From positions 124,001 to 188,000 of the forward strand of contig NZ_CP109010.1 of assembly GCF_036226685.1 (NCBI RefSeq): a DNA stretch of 64,000 bases, read 5' to 3'. Each line of letters starts with the position of its first letter. Position 1 is the first letter of the stretch. The notes under the pieces were generated by a model. It did no database searches. It was not told the origin of the DNA and saw nothing but the letters and a program-made list of their open reading frames with translations. The translations under genes and the position numbers were made by a program. Positions 46,301-55,391 of the stretch are shown one piece after another. This DNA is from Streptomyces sp. NBC_00690 (lineage in GTDB: Bacteria > Actinomycetota > Actinomycetes > Streptomycetales > Streptomycetaceae).

Positions 46301-49300
46301 ACCGCTGCCGAGGCGACCGAGTCGGAGTACACCCACATCCGCAAGGTCTCCAACACCGCGGTCGACGTCGTGATGGCCGCTGGTGACTCCATCCATTTCA
46401 CCGCGAACGCCGCGCAGACGAGCTGGATACCTGAACCCGGCGCTGAGGACCTCACCCTCACCGGAAGCGTCACCGGATCGTTCACCCTCACCGATACCGG
46501 CGGCACGGTCACGGTCTTCACCAAACCGGACCCGGCTGTAACAACATGGCAGGTCTCCACCAGCTTGCTGGACGGCCTGACCAACTCCACCACCACCGTG
46601 GTCTCCGAGACCGTGACCGTGGGCAGCGAGACACTGGCCCGTCCCAAGCGGGTCATAGCGGCCACCTCCGCCGCAAGCGCGTCGACTTGCACCGCGACGC
46701 CCACGACGAAGGGCTGCCGGGCACTGGAATTCGTCTACGCGACCTCCACGACCGCAAGCGGGTCCACCCTCGGCGACTACACCGGGCAGGTCAAGGAACT
46801 CCGCCAGTGGTCCACCGAGCCCGGCGCCACCGCAGCGACACACAAAACCGTGCAGACATACGCATACGACGACAGCGGCCGCCTGCGCCAGACATGGAAC
46901 CCCCTGATCACCCCAGCGTTGAAGACCGAGTACACCTACGACTCCGCCGGACGGGTCATCACCCTCACCCCTCCCGGTGAATTGCCCTGGACCCTCACCT
47001 ACGGCCAGGCAGGTGCCGCAGCCACCGCCGGCCCTGGCATGCTCCTCAAGGCGTCCCGTCCAGGCCTCCAACAGGGAACCACCGACGTGGAGCAAGGTAT
47101 CGCGGCCACATCAGTGGTTTACGACGTACCGCTCACCGGCGCCAAAGCCCCCTACGTCATGGGCACTACCCAAGTAAAGACGTGGGGCCAGGCCGAAGCA
47201 CCGACCGACGCGACAGCTGTCTTCCCTGCGGACGAAGTCCCGGCGAGCCACTCGGGTGACGCGCTGACCGCCTCCGCATACACCCGCGCCGACATCACCT
47301 ACCTGGGCGTATCGGGGCGCACAGCCAACACGGCAACACCCGGTGGGCACATCACCACCACCGAATACGACCGTTTCGGCAACACCATCCGCGAACTGTC
47401 CGCTTCGAACCGGGCCTTGGCCCTCGGGACCAGCCCAGCCCACAACGCGACCCGCGCAGAGCTCGGCATTGCCTCCCTGACCACTGGGGAACGGGCGGAC
47501 CTCTTGTCCACCACATCGCTCTACAACGAGAGCGGCACCCGTGAACGAGAAGAATTCGGACCACTACGCCGTGTCGACCTGACTGCCGACCTCAAATCCG
47601 GTGCCACCACCCTGGTATCGGCCGGCACGTCGGTCTCCGCCCGCACTTGGACGGTCAACGAGTACGACCAAGGACGCCCGACCGACGGCACAGCGAAAGT
47701 CAAGGACCAGATCACCCGAGTCACCACAGGCGCCCAGGTTCGTGAACACCCCAGCATCCAGGGCGAGAACCGAGTAATCCAGACCGTCTACGACTGGGCC
47801 AAGGGTGTCCCGACCCAGACAGTGAAGGACCCAGGCGGGCTGGCGATCACTGAGACCACCGAGTACGACGGCCAGGGCCGCATCACCAAGCAGATACCCC
47901 CAGGTGCCACCGGCACCGACGCGAGCACACGAGTAACCGCCTACTGGTCCGCCACCGGCACCGGCACCTGCAACGGCCGCCCGGAATGGGCCGATCTCCT
48001 CTGCTCGACCAGCCCCGCCGGCGCGATCACCGGCGGAGGATCCCACCCGGCGAACCTGCCCACCACCACGACCGAATACGACCGATGGGGCAACACAACC
48101 CAGGTCACCGAGACAGCCAACGGCACCACCCGGACCACCACCACCGCCCACGACACCGCCGGCCGCCAGACCACGTCCACCATCACCGGCGGCCTCGGCC
48201 AGGCAGTACCCACATCGACCACCGGATACGACCCCGCCACGGGCCAAGCGGTGACAGCGACCTCGCCCACCGGCGGAACCATCACCGAAGCATTCGACAA
48301 ACTCGGCCGACAAATCTCCTACACCAACGCCGACGGCGGGACAACAACCACCGAGTACGACCTGCTCAACCGGCGGGTGAAAATCAGCGACAACGTCCCT
48401 TCCAGCGTGACGATCCACTACAACCACACCACCGAACCCCGCGGCCTCGCCACGAAGACCACCGACTCCATCGCCGGCGACTTCCAGGCCACCTACGACG
48501 CCGACGGCTCCGTCACCAGCGAGAAGCTACCCGGCGGCTACACCCTCACCACCACCGAGGACACCACCGGCGCAACAGTCGAGCGCACCTACACCCGCGA
48601 CAGCGACAGCGCCATCGTCGTGTCCGACACAGCGACCGAGTCCATCCACGGCCAAGTCACCGCCCACGCCGGATGGTCCGACCAGAACTACCACTACGAC
48701 GCAACCGGCCGACTGACCCTCACCGAAGACACCACCGACACCGTCTGCACCCGACGCACATACACCTTCGACAACCGCACCAACCGCACCAACCTGAACA
48801 CCAACGCGGGTCCCCCAGGAACCGACTGCCCCACCACCGCAGGCACCACCACCAGCCACACCTACGACAGCGCCGACAGACTCACCGACACCGGCTACAC
48901 CTACGACAACCTCGGCCGGACCACAACCCTCCCCGGCAGCACCATCGGCTACTACGCCAACGACCTCGTACACCAGCAAACCGCAGGCACCAACCGCCAA
49001 ACCTGGCAACTCGACGCCAACCGACGCTTCCGATCCTTCACCACCGAAACCGGCAGCGGCTCCACCTGGACCCAAACCGCATCAAAGATCAACCACTACG
49101 CCAGCGACAACGACAACCCCCGCTGGATCACCGAGAACACCACCACCGGCACACTCACCCGCAACATCGAATCCACCACCGGAGACCTCGCCGCCACCAC
49201 CAACAAAACCGGCGACACCACCCTCCACCTCACCACCATCCACGGCGACATCGCCCTCCAACTCCCCCTCGACACCAGCAAACCCCCCACAGCCCTCGAC

Positions 49301-49534
49301 AATGACGAATACGGCAACCCCCGCACCAACCAACCCACCACCCGCTACAACTGGCTCGGCGCCAAACAACGCTCCACCGAAACCCCCACCAGCCTCACCC
49401 TCATGGGCGCCCGCCTCTACAACCCCCACACCGGACGCTTCCTCACCACCGACCCCATCCCCGGAGGCGGCGACAACCGCTACAGCTACCCCGGCGACCC
49501 CATCAACCAACACGACCTCGACGGACAACGATGG
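43385..49534 (+). repeat. Right arm of a 6,150-bp inverted repeat
   Basis: Mirror image of 36845-42994. Identity stops at 49534, inside codon 1967 of the RHS gene. The identity over 6 kb, including third codon positions, implies very recent duplication or continuing gene conversion. Confidence 0.9.
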
Positions 49535-49861
49535 GGCTTCATCAGGAAAGCGGGTGGATGGCTACGGAGCGGCTGGAACAAGGCCAGGTCAGGATGGAAC
49601 AAGACCAGGTACGTCGCCAGGAACACTCGGGTGAAGTGCATGTGGCCATACAATAACGGGGGAGGAGGATGCCACCTCTCCTGGAAGGGCAAGCAGAAGC
49701 TTCGGGTTGACGTACACCCGGTAAGGGACAAACAGGGCAATCGCAAATGGTACTCGTGGTGGCCTCACTACCATCGATCCCCGGGAATGAAGCGCCACCG
49801 CCCCTGGGACCGCGCATACAACAACAAGGGGAAGCCTTTGCCTTGGTGGAAGCGGTTCTAG
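43634..49861 (+). CDS. Secreted RHS/YD-repeat polymorphic toxin, tip B, 2075 aa
   Basis: Identical to the divergent gene for 1,967 residues (signal peptide, secreted beta-rich part, YD repeats, RHS core ending NQHDLDG), then a different 108-residue tip. That tip is strongly basic and Trp-rich (GGWLRSGWNKARSGWNKTRY) and ends with a histidine pattern, RVDVHPVRD, WPHYHRSPG and KRHRPWD. D-x-H and H-x-H motifs like these occur in metal-dependent nuclease-type RHS tips; the class is not identified. GAGGAGG lies 11 bases before ATG 43634. TTA codons at positions 5 (43646) and 143 (44060). An acidic immunity candidate follows. Confidence 0.87.
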   Translation: MKIQLSAPEERGRVWSGRSLRYIAGGLALALSVTLLDGASSAVAAPSQAAAAPKKPTVTQAADIPSARVAARLSGKRVEALSERTETSTTWVNKNGSLTTELSAGPVRFREEGSDDWRDVDLALVGGSDGSVAPKAHPQGLRLAGRSGVPAASLRAAQSSKAADLVTLGEGDRQITLQWKGGLPAPKLRGTRAEYENAVPGADVVVEATRTGFEQFVEIKQRPAGSGYTYTMPLRAKGLKVKQQPDGSVRFTDGKNKTHAVMPAPVMWDATVDKASGEHTRRARVDMKVVPVKGGVNLVVTPDAAFLADPKTSYPVTVDPSTSALGNVFDTYVQQGETVDWSADTELDLGNPGTTNPNGTPRTARSFISWNTAPIRDALVTNAQLSLWNFHSGNTACTSQPWEVWSAGASSTASRWTAQPAWTAKKATSSETRGNAACTSTPDGWINADVSTLVQEWASALATRGHMGLRATSETDTAQWKRINSANAASNPPKLTVTYNYRPRTGTKQEAGPPYFSYGGAYTVNTLTPTLRDTFIDANGDKVNGTFQIFDSVTNTQVGSVIVSPYVPSGKVASVTVPAGVLTHGKTYKFRTNPYDGVHYNLGWSAWKTFVVDTAAPSAPTAVASTDYPSNAWVKGEGQAGVFNVTPPAADHNWLEWSLDGAAWTKVGTGGASGVKAISITPPKDGSHTLQVRAVDKADNKSEPVDYTFHAGPGGFIQPSSGERTARRLPLVAEADAGTYNAVSFSWRRSAADSWTQIPAGDVTSGGTALTAWPVAMTSGKNAPLVWNTTDTVNPDGTIQIKADFTGPSSATGSTQPLAVVVDRNASGAAVEEVGPGSVNLLTGDHSISATDVSSLGLSVSRTSSSREPQKGSGQEGQAAIFGKEWVSGTAAEATESEYTHIRKVSNTAVDVVMAAGDSIHFTANAAQTSWIPEPGAEDLTLTGSVTGSFTLTDTGGTVTVFTKPDPAVTTWQVSTSLLDGLTNSTTTVVSETVTVGSETLARPKRVIAATSAASASTCTATPTTKGCRALEFVYATSTTASGSTLGDYTGQVKELRQWSTEPGATAATHKTVQTYAYDDSGRLRQTWNPLITPALKTEYTYDSAGRVITLTPPGELPWTLTYGQAGAAATAGPGMLLKASRPGLQQGTTDVEQGIAATSVVYDVPLTGAKAPYVMGTTQVKTWGQAEAPTDATAVFPADEVPASHSGDALTASAYTRADITYLGVSGRTANTATPGGHITTTEYDRFGNTIRELSASNRALALGTSPAHNATRAELGIASLTTGERADLLSTTSLYNESGTREREEFGPLRRVDLTADLKSGATTLVSAGTSVSARTWTVNEYDQGRPTDGTAKVKDQITRVTTGAQVREHPSIQGENRVIQTVYDWAKGVPTQTVKDPGGLAITETTEYDGQGRITKQIPPGATGTDASTRVTAYWSATGTGTCNGRPEWADLLCSTSPAGAITGGGSHPANLPTTTTEYDRWGNTTQVTETANGTTRTTTTAHDTAGRQTTSTITGGLGQAVPTSTTGYDPATGQAVTATSPTGGTITEAFDKLGRQISYTNADGGTTTTEYDLLNRRVKISDNVPSSVTIHYNHTTEPRGLATKTTDSIAGDFQATYDADGSVTSEKLPGGYTLTTTEDTTGATVERTYTRDSDSAIVVSDTATESIHGQVTAHAGWSDQNYHYDATGRLTLTEDTTDTVCTRRTYTFDNRTNRTNLNTNAGPPGTDCPTTAGTTTSHTYDSADRLTDTGYTYDNLGRTTTLPGSTIGYYANDLVHQQTAGTNRQTWQLDANRRFRSFTTETGSGSTWTQTASKINHYASDNDNPRWITENTTTGTLTRNIESTTGDLAATTNKTGDTTLHLTTIHGDIALQLPLDTSKPPTALDNDEYGNPRTNQPTTRYNWLGAKQRSTETPTSLTLMGARLYNPHTGRFLTTDPIPGGGDNRYSYPGDPINQHDLDGQRWGFIRKAGGWLRSGWNKARSGWNKTRYVARNTRVKCMWPYNNGGGGCHLSWKGKQKLRVDVHPVRDKQGNRKWYSWWPHYHRSPGMKRHRPWDRAYNNKGKPLPWWKRF

Positions 49862-49915
49862 CAACACTGACACACAGCAACACCTGATGGCGCTATAAAC
49901 GAGCACCATCCTCTA

Positions 49916-49947
49916 AGAGCGTCCCAGTGGCCACACTGGGACGCTCT
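49916..49947 (+). terminator. Strong hairpin between toxin B and its immunity candidate
   Basis: A perfect 14-bp stem (AGAGCGTCCCAGTG pairing with CACTGGGACGCTCT) with a 4-base loop lies 55 bases after the toxin stop and 17 bases before the immunity start. There is no long U-tract, as usual in actinobacteria. It probably ends or attenuates toxin transcription, which would mean the immunity gene needs read-through or its own promoter. Confidence 0.7.
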
Positions 49948-49964
49948 CCTAAATGGAGATCGCC

Positions 49965-50408
49965 ATGTCGCAACTGACCCCACCTTTCACCTACATCGAT
50001 GACGACGGAATTGCATACGAATATGACTCTCTTGAACTCCTCGAATCAGATGTGGAATTCGCGAGCGACTTCGACAATCCGTACCACTGCACTGACTCCG
50101 AAGGCCATCGTGTCAGGCTTATCGTGTGGGGCATGAAAGCACTCTTGGCCCAGCCCGTACCCCAAGAGTTCACACGTCAAGGCATCACCGTACGGGCCGC
50201 TAAAAACGTCGACAGAGAGGCACTAATCGAAATATTCGCCGACCAACCACTTCGCACACTCGTCCGCAAGGCATCTTCGGAATGGACACCGGTGCTGCCG
50301 GAATCTCTCGATACCGAAGAGTTTGCAACCTCCAGTCAGAACGTGGCACCTGAAGAGTTCGACAAGATCTGGATGGAAGCCACAACACGTAAAAAGGGCA
50401 AGAACTAG
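49965..50408 (+). CDS. Candidate immunity protein for toxin tip B, 147 aa
   Basis: ATG 49965 has GGAG 6-7 bases upstream; an ATG at 49953 is in frame but has a poorer site. The protein is acidic (YIDDDGIAYEYDSLELLESD, SDFDNPYHCTDSEG), complementary to the basic toxin tip. It has a likely alpha/beta fold (HRVRLIVWGMKALLAQPV, ITVRAAKNVDREALIEIF). It has no membrane helix, so it should act in the cytoplasm on an incoming tip. No named family recognised. Function inferred from position directly after a polymorphic toxin and from charge. Confidence 0.6.
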   Translation: MSQLTPPFTYIDDDGIAYEYDSLELLESDVEFASDFDNPYHCTDSEGHRVRLIVWGMKALLAQPVPQEFTRQGITVRAAKNVDREALIEIFADQPLRTLVRKASSEWTPVLPESLDTEEFATSSQNVAPEEFDKIWMEATTRKKGKN

Positions 50409-50622
50409 CAGCGGCGTTGCCTGCCTGGAGCCGATCCCAGCCTTCTTGGCAGCATCCAAGTCCATCTAATCTCGCGGACCTTCACTGCTCTATCGCGTCG
50501 ACGACATCCTACGGAAGATGCCTCTGGGCTACTTAGGTGAGTGCAAAGGACGTGCGCCCGCCCTGCCTCCACCTGAGCGGCTGGAGGCGGGGGGGCCGGC
50601 GCGCATTCAGATGCACACACGA

Positions 50623-50658
50623 ACCGCCTCCTACAAACCAGAGTTTGTAAGAGGCGGT
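50623..50658. terminator. Hairpin downstream of the immunity gene
   Basis: ACCGCCTCCTACAAAC pairs with GTTTGTAAGAGGCGGT with one mismatch and a short loop. It lies just left of the IS630 insertion and would act as a terminator in either direction. Confidence 0.6.
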
Positions 50659-50670
50659 GAGGGTTGCCGC

Positions 50671-51883
50671 TAGTGCTCGGTTCCTCAAACGGTGGGTACG
50701 TATCCGGGTGGCGGATCGGTGGTTGGGGCGGGGTGTTGGGTGATGGTCTTACGTGCACGACAGGACGGTACGACAGGCGAGCGAGACATGGTCCTGCGGC
50801 TGGCGAGATCGAGGAAGGCTCCGAAGGACCTGGCGATGCGGGCGCGGATGGTCGAGCTGAGCTGGGCCGGGGAGACCGTGCCGACGATCGCGTACGAGCT
50901 GTGCTGCGGCGAGAAGACCGTGCGGCGCTGGCTGCACCGCTTCAACCAGTCCGGTCTGGAGGGTCTGGAGGACCTCGGGGGCCAAGGCCGGAAACGGCGG
51001 ATCACCGAGAGGGAACGGTCAGAGGTCATCGGTCTGGTGAAGTCGCCGCCTCCGGGGCGGCTGACGGTGCAACCGGGCGGGGACCTGGAAGCGGCGGATG
51101 AGTCGGGGCCGCCGGAGTGGACGCTTGACACCCTCGCCGCGGTCGCCCGTCAGGAGGGAATCAGGGTGAGCCGGTCCCAGGTCAGACGGATCCTGCTCGC
51201 CGAGGGTGTGCGCTGGCGCCGCACCAGGTCCTGGACTCGGTCAAAGGATCCGGACTTCGAGGGAAAAGGACGCGGATCATCGGCCTGTACACCTGCCCGC
51301 CCGCCGGCGCGACGGTCATCTGCGCCGACGAGCTCGGGCCGGTGATCCCACGAACCTTTCCACCGGCGCCGAGCGGTCGCCGGACGGCCATCGCATCAAG
51401 TCCGAGGTCGATTACAGCCGCGGTCCCGAGAAGACCTGGGTCTACGGCGGGCTGCGTGTCAGGGACGGGCATCAGGTGACCATGACGGCGCCCTCCCGTA
51501 ACAGCGTCTTCTACCAGCAGTTCCGGCAACTGCTGGTAGAAGGCCAACCCGGCGGGTGTCATCTACGTGATCACGGACAATCTGTCTTCCCACAACAGCC
51601 TGTCCACCCGGACCTGGCTGAAGGACCACCCCCGCGTCCGTCACGTCTTCATCCCCGTCGGCGCCTGCTGGCTGAACCTCCAAGAAGGCTGGTGGCGCAT
51701 CTTCCGCAAAGCCGCCCTCGCCGGCAAGTCCTTCGCAGGCCCACCACAGATCGATCAGGCCACCCGTCTCGCAACAGCCCAGCTCAACGACCGTGCCCAA
51801 CCGTGGGTATGGGGCAGACCACCACCTCCAGCCCGTCGATTACGACGCCGCTATGTGTACACCGTTTGAGGAACCGAGCACTA
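50671..51883 (+). mobile_element. IS630-type insertion sequence with exact ends and TA duplication
   Basis: Perfect terminal inverted repeats (GTGCTCGGTTCCTCAAACGG reading inward from 50673, and its complement ending at 51881) flanked by TA at 50671-50672 and 51882-51883, the TA target duplication of the IS630/mariner group. The matching even extends one base beyond TA on each side. The only gene is a transposase with two frameshifts, so the copy is probably inactive. Confidence 0.9.
50788..51869 (+). pseudogene. IS630-family transposase, frameshifted
   Basis: Starts at ATG 50788 (MVLRLARSRKAPKDLAMRAR). The N-terminal HTH (TVPTIAYELCCGEKTVRRWL and FNQSGLEGLEDL) and a second HTH (RVSRSQVRRILLAEGVRWRR) are in one frame until about 51260. 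The DDE part continues in another frame (KTWVYGGLRVRDGHQVTM). After a second shift near 51550 it continues VITDNLSSHNSLSTRTWL and GACWLNLQEGWWRIFRK (the catalytic D and E regions) to TGA at 51869, inside the right terminal repeat. Confidence 0.85.
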
Positions 51884-52112
51884 GGTCGTCACACTCCTCG
51901 CGAGCACCACGTGAAGTGCTCTTCACGAATCCGATGTCTCATGAGACAGGGACCCACGGCGCCCTCGGACGTTATCGATTTCACCCAGTCGTGGACCATC
52001 GGAGGTCACCCAGCCGGCACCTGAGCCGAGAGTCGACGATTCTCCGCCCCAGGGCGGGAGGGCATGGGTCCTGCTCCCGAGGTCCGTCGGCTCGGTCAGA
52101 CAGGGGCGACGT
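51884..52112. other. Short intergenic stretch
   Basis: No gene or repeat seen between the IS and the HEPN-like pseudogene. Confidence 0.4.
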
Positions 52113-52866
52113 CTAGGTACTTTGCCTGGTCAAGTGCTTTAGGAACCCTTCTGCCCTCTTCCCCTCGGTCGGGCCCCAGACAAGCGACCAGACGGCGGGG
52201 TCAACGCCACGGGCGACGGGGGCCAGCGCATCGAGTGTCCTCACTACACATTCGGTTCGCAGGTGGACCTTTCCGCCGACGTACGCGCGGTCTATCTCTT
52301 CCTTTCCGTCTTCTTCGTCAGCGTCCCGGAACTTCTGCAGAAAGCCTTGCGTGCGCAGCTCTCCGTTCTGGTGGGTGAGCAGGTGCCGTAGTTCCCTGGC
52401 CCACTTCACCTCGGCAATGTTCACCTCGTTCTTGAGTACTGCGTGGGCTTTGACGAGGGTTCCCCAGCTCGGTGACTCGAAGCCTTTCGTGACCAGGCGG
52501 AGCCTGCGCTCTTTGGCCGTCGACCGTGACCTGGTACTGGTCCAGCACCTCCTGCAGAGCCTGCTCCAGGTACACCTCGAACGCGGTCACGCCGGCTTTG
52601 AGCACCGAGGCTTCGGTCATCCAGGCGTAGGAGCTGGGCCAGAGTCCGTCGACGGCATCGTCGAACATGTCGGCGTGCTCGTCCCCGTAGTGTCGGTCCG
52701 GATCGAAGACTGCGTTCGCTGACTCCTCGGCCTCTTTACAGGTTCGGTCGTAGGCCGCGCTGGACCACTCTGCAGAGAGCCGCAGGTAGGCAAGATTCTC
52801 CGCGTCGGTGTGCCGCCAGGCATTAAACGCCTGGCTGACGGTGCCGCCGACCTCGTTCCATGTCAT
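52113..52866 (-). pseudogene. HEPN-like (RiboL-PSP-HEPN type) gene with one frameshift
   Basis: The N-terminal 120 codons (MTWNEVGGTVSQAFNAW, SSAAYDRTCKEAEESANAVF, KAGVTAFEVYLEQALQEVLD) are in one frame. Near 52515 the frame shifts and continues KERRLRLVTKGFESPSWGTL, KNEVNIAEVKWARELRHLLTH and QNGELRTQGFL to the stop at 52113. RHLLTH matches the R-x4-H active-site motif of HEPN RNases. An intact version would be about 250 residues and would probably act as a ribonuclease in a stress or defence system. No partner nucleotidyltransferase is adjacent. Confidence 0.7.
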
Positions 52867-53212
52867 GGTGCGAGAGTAGAGACGTCACCTCCTGCGCTCA
52901 CAACAGCTTTCCAGCCTGGCCGCCGGTCATGATCGGGATGCCATGAACGATCGCCCGGCTTCACGTCAGGACTCCTTGGCTAATGAATGTGTGCCGTCCG
53001 ATTGCGAGATCTCGGGCGATACGTCGGGGGCTGGCGGTCAGGTTCGGGTAGTGAGGCAGGATTGTTGAACAGTCCGTGGTCGACGGGTGTCGCCGGAACT
53101 ATGGTCTAGACGCGCGGGTTGAGGCCGTCGGGGTCGAGGGAGGCGGCAGAGCCGCGGAGCTGGTCATGGTCATCTCTGATGCGGTCGGGGTGCGGAGGGG
53201 GGCGGCGTCGGG
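52867..53212. other. Intergenic stretch
   Basis: No gene seen. It holds the upstream region of the HEPN-like pseudogene and the downstream end of the AAA_33 remnant. Confidence 0.4.
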
Positions 53213-54150
53213 TCACCAGGGACTTCGGGTGGTGTCCGGGTGGTCGCAGGTGTCGCAGCGGGCCTCGTCGGGGTCGCCGCCGAGGTGGACCGCGAGGAGG
53301 TCGGCCGGGCTGGCGACCCGGGTCCACAAGGGGCCGTCGCAGCCGTCCGCGCAGGATTCCTGAAGCCTGGCCTGCCAGCCGTGGTCGAACGGGTCGCCCT
53401 CATCGCGGCGGCGGAGGAGAAGTTCGCGTCCGGCGACGGCGAGGAGCATGTGCTCGGGGACGGGGTGGAGGCGGCTGCGGCCAGGCCGTCACGGAAAACG
53501 GCGCGGAACTCGGCCCACATGTCGGCCGGGGTGTTCGCGGTGCCTGCGCGTTCCAGGAGCATCCGCAGCAGGTCCAGCTCGGTGACGTCGTGGACCTGCA
53601 CGAAGAGCCCTCTCGCAGCAGCTCCGCGTGGGCGGGGATGTTCTGGTGCTGACGGGCGATCACGTCGTCGGGCACCTGTCGCGCCGGGGGCCGGACGTGC
53701 TGGCGGGCCTGGCAGACGGTCAGCGGAGTGCTGACGAGAAGCGCGACCGCCGGCATCTTGTGGGCGCGGGCCCGGTCCACCAGAGCGATCCGGTGGGTGC
53801 TGGTGGCATCCACGACGGTCGGCAGCCGATTGCCCAGACGGCCCGCGAGGACCGCGTGGAAAACGGTCAACGCCGGAGCCGTCGCTGCCTGGTCGCCCGC
53901 GTAGCCGGCCACCCGGGCGCGGCAGCCGTCGGGGGACAGCCCGCAGGAAGTCCAAGCGATGGAAGTACGAGTTGAGGTGGACGTCGTAGGCGAAGGTCGG
54001 TGAGAGAAGGTACGGCGTGCTGTCGGGAATGCCCAGGTCATCCAGCCATCGCTCCCACTCCGCAGGGGGAAGGCGCAGGTAGCCAGCTGGCTCTGCCGAG
54101 TCAGACAGATCTCTACTGGTGAAGTGGGTTGGCCAGGTTCCAGGCCGCAA
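53213..54150 (-). pseudogene. Chimeric remnant: integrase-like start joined to AAA_33 kinase-like body
   Basis: The first ~65 codons (LRLPPAEWERWLDDLGIPD, TPYLLSPTFAYDVHLNSYF) resemble the start of plasmid tyrosine recombinases. Near 53950 the sequence switches to an AAA_33-type body lacking its P-loop: GDQAATAPALTVFHAVLAGR, LPTVVDATSTHRIALVDRAR, CQARQHVRPPARQVPDDVIA, then in other frames VTELDLLRMLLERAGT and LLAVAGRELLLRR to CDTCDHPD. At least three frame changes. The AAA_33 part is a paralogue of the gene split across 60896-63663. Confidence 0.65.
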
Positions 54151-54246
54151 CAGTTACGGACCGTACGGCATTGCTGTCAATGGCTCGGCGCACAAGTGGT
54201 TGGAAACCGTCCGGACATGGTCGATGCCCGGCGGGCGGATCGTAGA

Positions 54247-55341
54247 TCAAGCCAAGGTGACGTGCATGCCGCCCTCGGTCAGGACCTCGAGGACCACGCC
54301 GAACAGGTCGTAGGGCTGGCCGTCAGGTGCCAGGGTCTGGGAGAGGTGATCGCGTGCGGTCGCAGCGTCTCGCCAGAGCAGCGTTGCGGGGGCGGTGTAG
54401 CCGAAGGTGCCACGCAGGCAGTCATTGACTGCGGCAAGACAGCCGCCGAAGTAGCCCCCCGCCCCGTTCACCGCCTCGCCGAGCGCCAGGTAGAGGCCCG
54501 GTTCGTCGGTGACGTGTCGGCCGTCGAGTTCGTAGGCGTAACCAGCCGGCCGGTCACGGTGGGTGCGCTGGCAGGCCCGCTCTCGGACGAGGTCGAGCCA
54601 GGCTCCGCGGCGCCGGGTGTCGAGGCCGACCCAGACACCCTGGGTGTCCGGCGGTCCGGTGAACCACCGCTCCCAGATGGGCCGGGCGTATTCGGGAACG
54701 GGCGTGAAGAGCTCTCCGTCGAGCTCCAGGTCGATCCGGTCCGTCCCGTAGGAGGATGGGCGCCAGGCGCTGACTCTGGCCCAGAGCAGGCGTTCGGTGA
54801 GCGGCTCGCCCTGGTCGTCCTGTATCTCCAAGGCGGCCTGCTCCAGGTCCAGCGCCCGCCGGGTGCCCTTCATCAGTGCTGCCCGCAGGTGATCACCCTG
54901 GGTGAGCCCCCGCAGGACGAGCGGGGGCGCCGACTGTTCGGGCGGCAGGACGCGGGCGAATTCTCGGCAGGATCCCAGCCATCGGTGCCCGTCGTGCACG
55001 CGAACTCGGCCCCTGTGTCCCTCGGGTGGGCCTTCGTAGTCGTCCAGGCCGGTGAGTACGAGACTGTCTGTGCCCAGGGGTTGGCCTACGCTTTCCGCGT
55101 CCTCCAGCAGCCAGGGATCGAGCGTCTCATCGTCCGGCACCAGCCACACTCGGTTGCCGATCCAACCGCGCTCTTCTGCCTGTGGAACCCAGCCGAACAG
55201 CTCGTAGGTCCCCCGCTGGGGCTCCCCGAACAGCCCTTCCACCTCGGCGCAGACGCCCCAGGCATGCCCGTGTTCCTCATCAGCCAGCGTGTATCGCGCG
55301 CGCCTGCGATGGCCCTCGTCTTCATGCACGGTGGGAATCAT
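54247..55341 (-). CDS. Barstar-domain protein, 364 aa
   Basis: The C-terminal ~95 residues show a barstar fold pattern: GGYFGGCLAAVNDCLRGTFG, then PATLLWRDAATARDHLSQTL and YDLFGVVLEVLTEGG. Barstars bind and inhibit barnase-type RNases. The N-terminal ~260 residues are an acidic, Trp-rich module (LADEEHGHAWGVCAEVEGLF, GRVRVHDGHRWLGSCREFA, WERWFTGPPDTQGVWVGLD) of unknown role found ahead of the barstar part. No RNase toxin is next to it, so it looks like an orphan immunity protein. The start at ATG 55341 has no strong SD. Confidence 0.75.
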   Translation of the reverse strand: MIPTVHEDEGHRRRARYTLADEEHGHAWGVCAEVEGLFGEPQRGTYELFGWVPQAEERGWIGNRVWLVPDDETLDPWLLEDAESVGQPLGTDSLVLTGLDDYEGPPEGHRGRVRVHDGHRWLGSCREFARVLPPEQSAPPLVLRGLTQGDHLRAALMKGTRRALDLEQAALEIQDDQGEPLTERLLWARVSAWRPSSYGTDRIDLELDGELFTPVPEYARPIWERWFTGPPDTQGVWVGLDTRRRGAWLDLVRERACQRTHRDRPAGYAYELDGRHVTDEPGLYLALGEAVNGAGGYFGGCLAAVNDCLRGTFGYTAPATLLWRDAATARDHLSQTLAPDGQPYDLFGVVLEVLTEGGMHVTLA

Positions 55342-55391
55342 GCCGGGACCAGGTTTCCATGGCGAAGGTATTTCTCGCGTAGTGCCTCAAG

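Noticed and set aside
36845..49534. Inversion of the loop as a switch that swaps the two toxin tips
   Set aside because: The tips lie outside the arms. Recombination between the arms inverts only the interior, and because the arms are identical the tips stay attached to equivalent genes. Only the 390-bp loop would change orientation.
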